A DNA stretch of 6,125 nucleotides, taken from contig JBKHXU010000225.1 in NCBI GenBank assembly GCA_046565865.1, positions 1 through 6,125 of the forward strand, in the 5' to 3' direction. Position numbers and translations under genes: made by a program. A model generated the notes under the pieces. That model searched no databases, was not told the DNA's origin, and worked only from the letters and a program-made list of their open reading frames with translations. Position 1 is the stretch's first letter; the number at the start of each line of letters is the position of its first letter. The stretch is from JBKHXU01 sp046565865. GTDB taxonomy: Bacteria; Pseudomonadota; Gammaproteobacteria; Acidiferrobacterales; Sulfurifustaceae. This document shows positions 5,715 through 6,125 of the stretch, piece after piece.

Positions 5715-6125
<411 letters not shown>

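Overview
This window is chromosomal DNA from a GC-rich gammaproteobacterium. The evidence is the gene order (argC, a DUF6776-type membrane protein, a bactofilin, erpA, an M23 peptidase on the opposite strand, tyrS, then an rRNA operon), which I recall from the Pseudomonas argC-tyrZ-16S region, together with the 16S rRNA 5' domain. The 16S fragment does not look like Pseudomonas or the enterics. I suspect a deep-branching, environmental lineage (Acidiferrobacterales or Ectothiorhodospiraceae-like), but that placement is a guess.

Left arm, plus strand (4-2711). Arginine biosynthesis gene argC is followed by a single-pass membrane coiled-coil protein of unknown function. Next comes a bactofilin, whose start lies 17 nt after the previous stop. 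The A-type Fe-S carrier gene erpA follows and has its own good sigma70-type promoter. The -35 box of that promoter sits inside a sequence resembling an IscR type 1 site, so erpA is probably controlled by Fe-S status separately from the cell-shape genes before it.

Centre. A perfect 28-bp palindrome with A and T tracts forms a bidirectional terminator between erpA and the convergent M23 endopeptidase gene (2759-3964, minus). The peptidase has all the expected zinc-site residues and a Csd3-like preceding domain, but it is short and shows no LysM/OapA module. anmK, which I recall beside this peptidase in Pseudomonas, is absent here.

Right arm, plus strand (4118-6125). tyrS is transcribed divergently from the peptidase and ends in an imperfect terminator-like hairpin. 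About 150 nt further on is a textbook rRNA promoter: an A-tract UP element, TTGACT, a 16-bp spacer, TATAAT and a GC-rich discriminator. The leader carries boxB/boxA antitermination signals, a boxC-like element and several hairpins. The 16S rRNA gene begins near 5706 and runs off the window's edge.

Most of this is conserved housekeeping sequence. I found no mobile element, CRISPR array, phage gene or obvious new system. The points worth a second look are the probable IscR site, the bactofilin/DUF6776/M23 grouping as a possible cell-shape module, the short M23 protein, the missing anmK, and a leader stem that would cover the 5' end of mature 16S rRNA.
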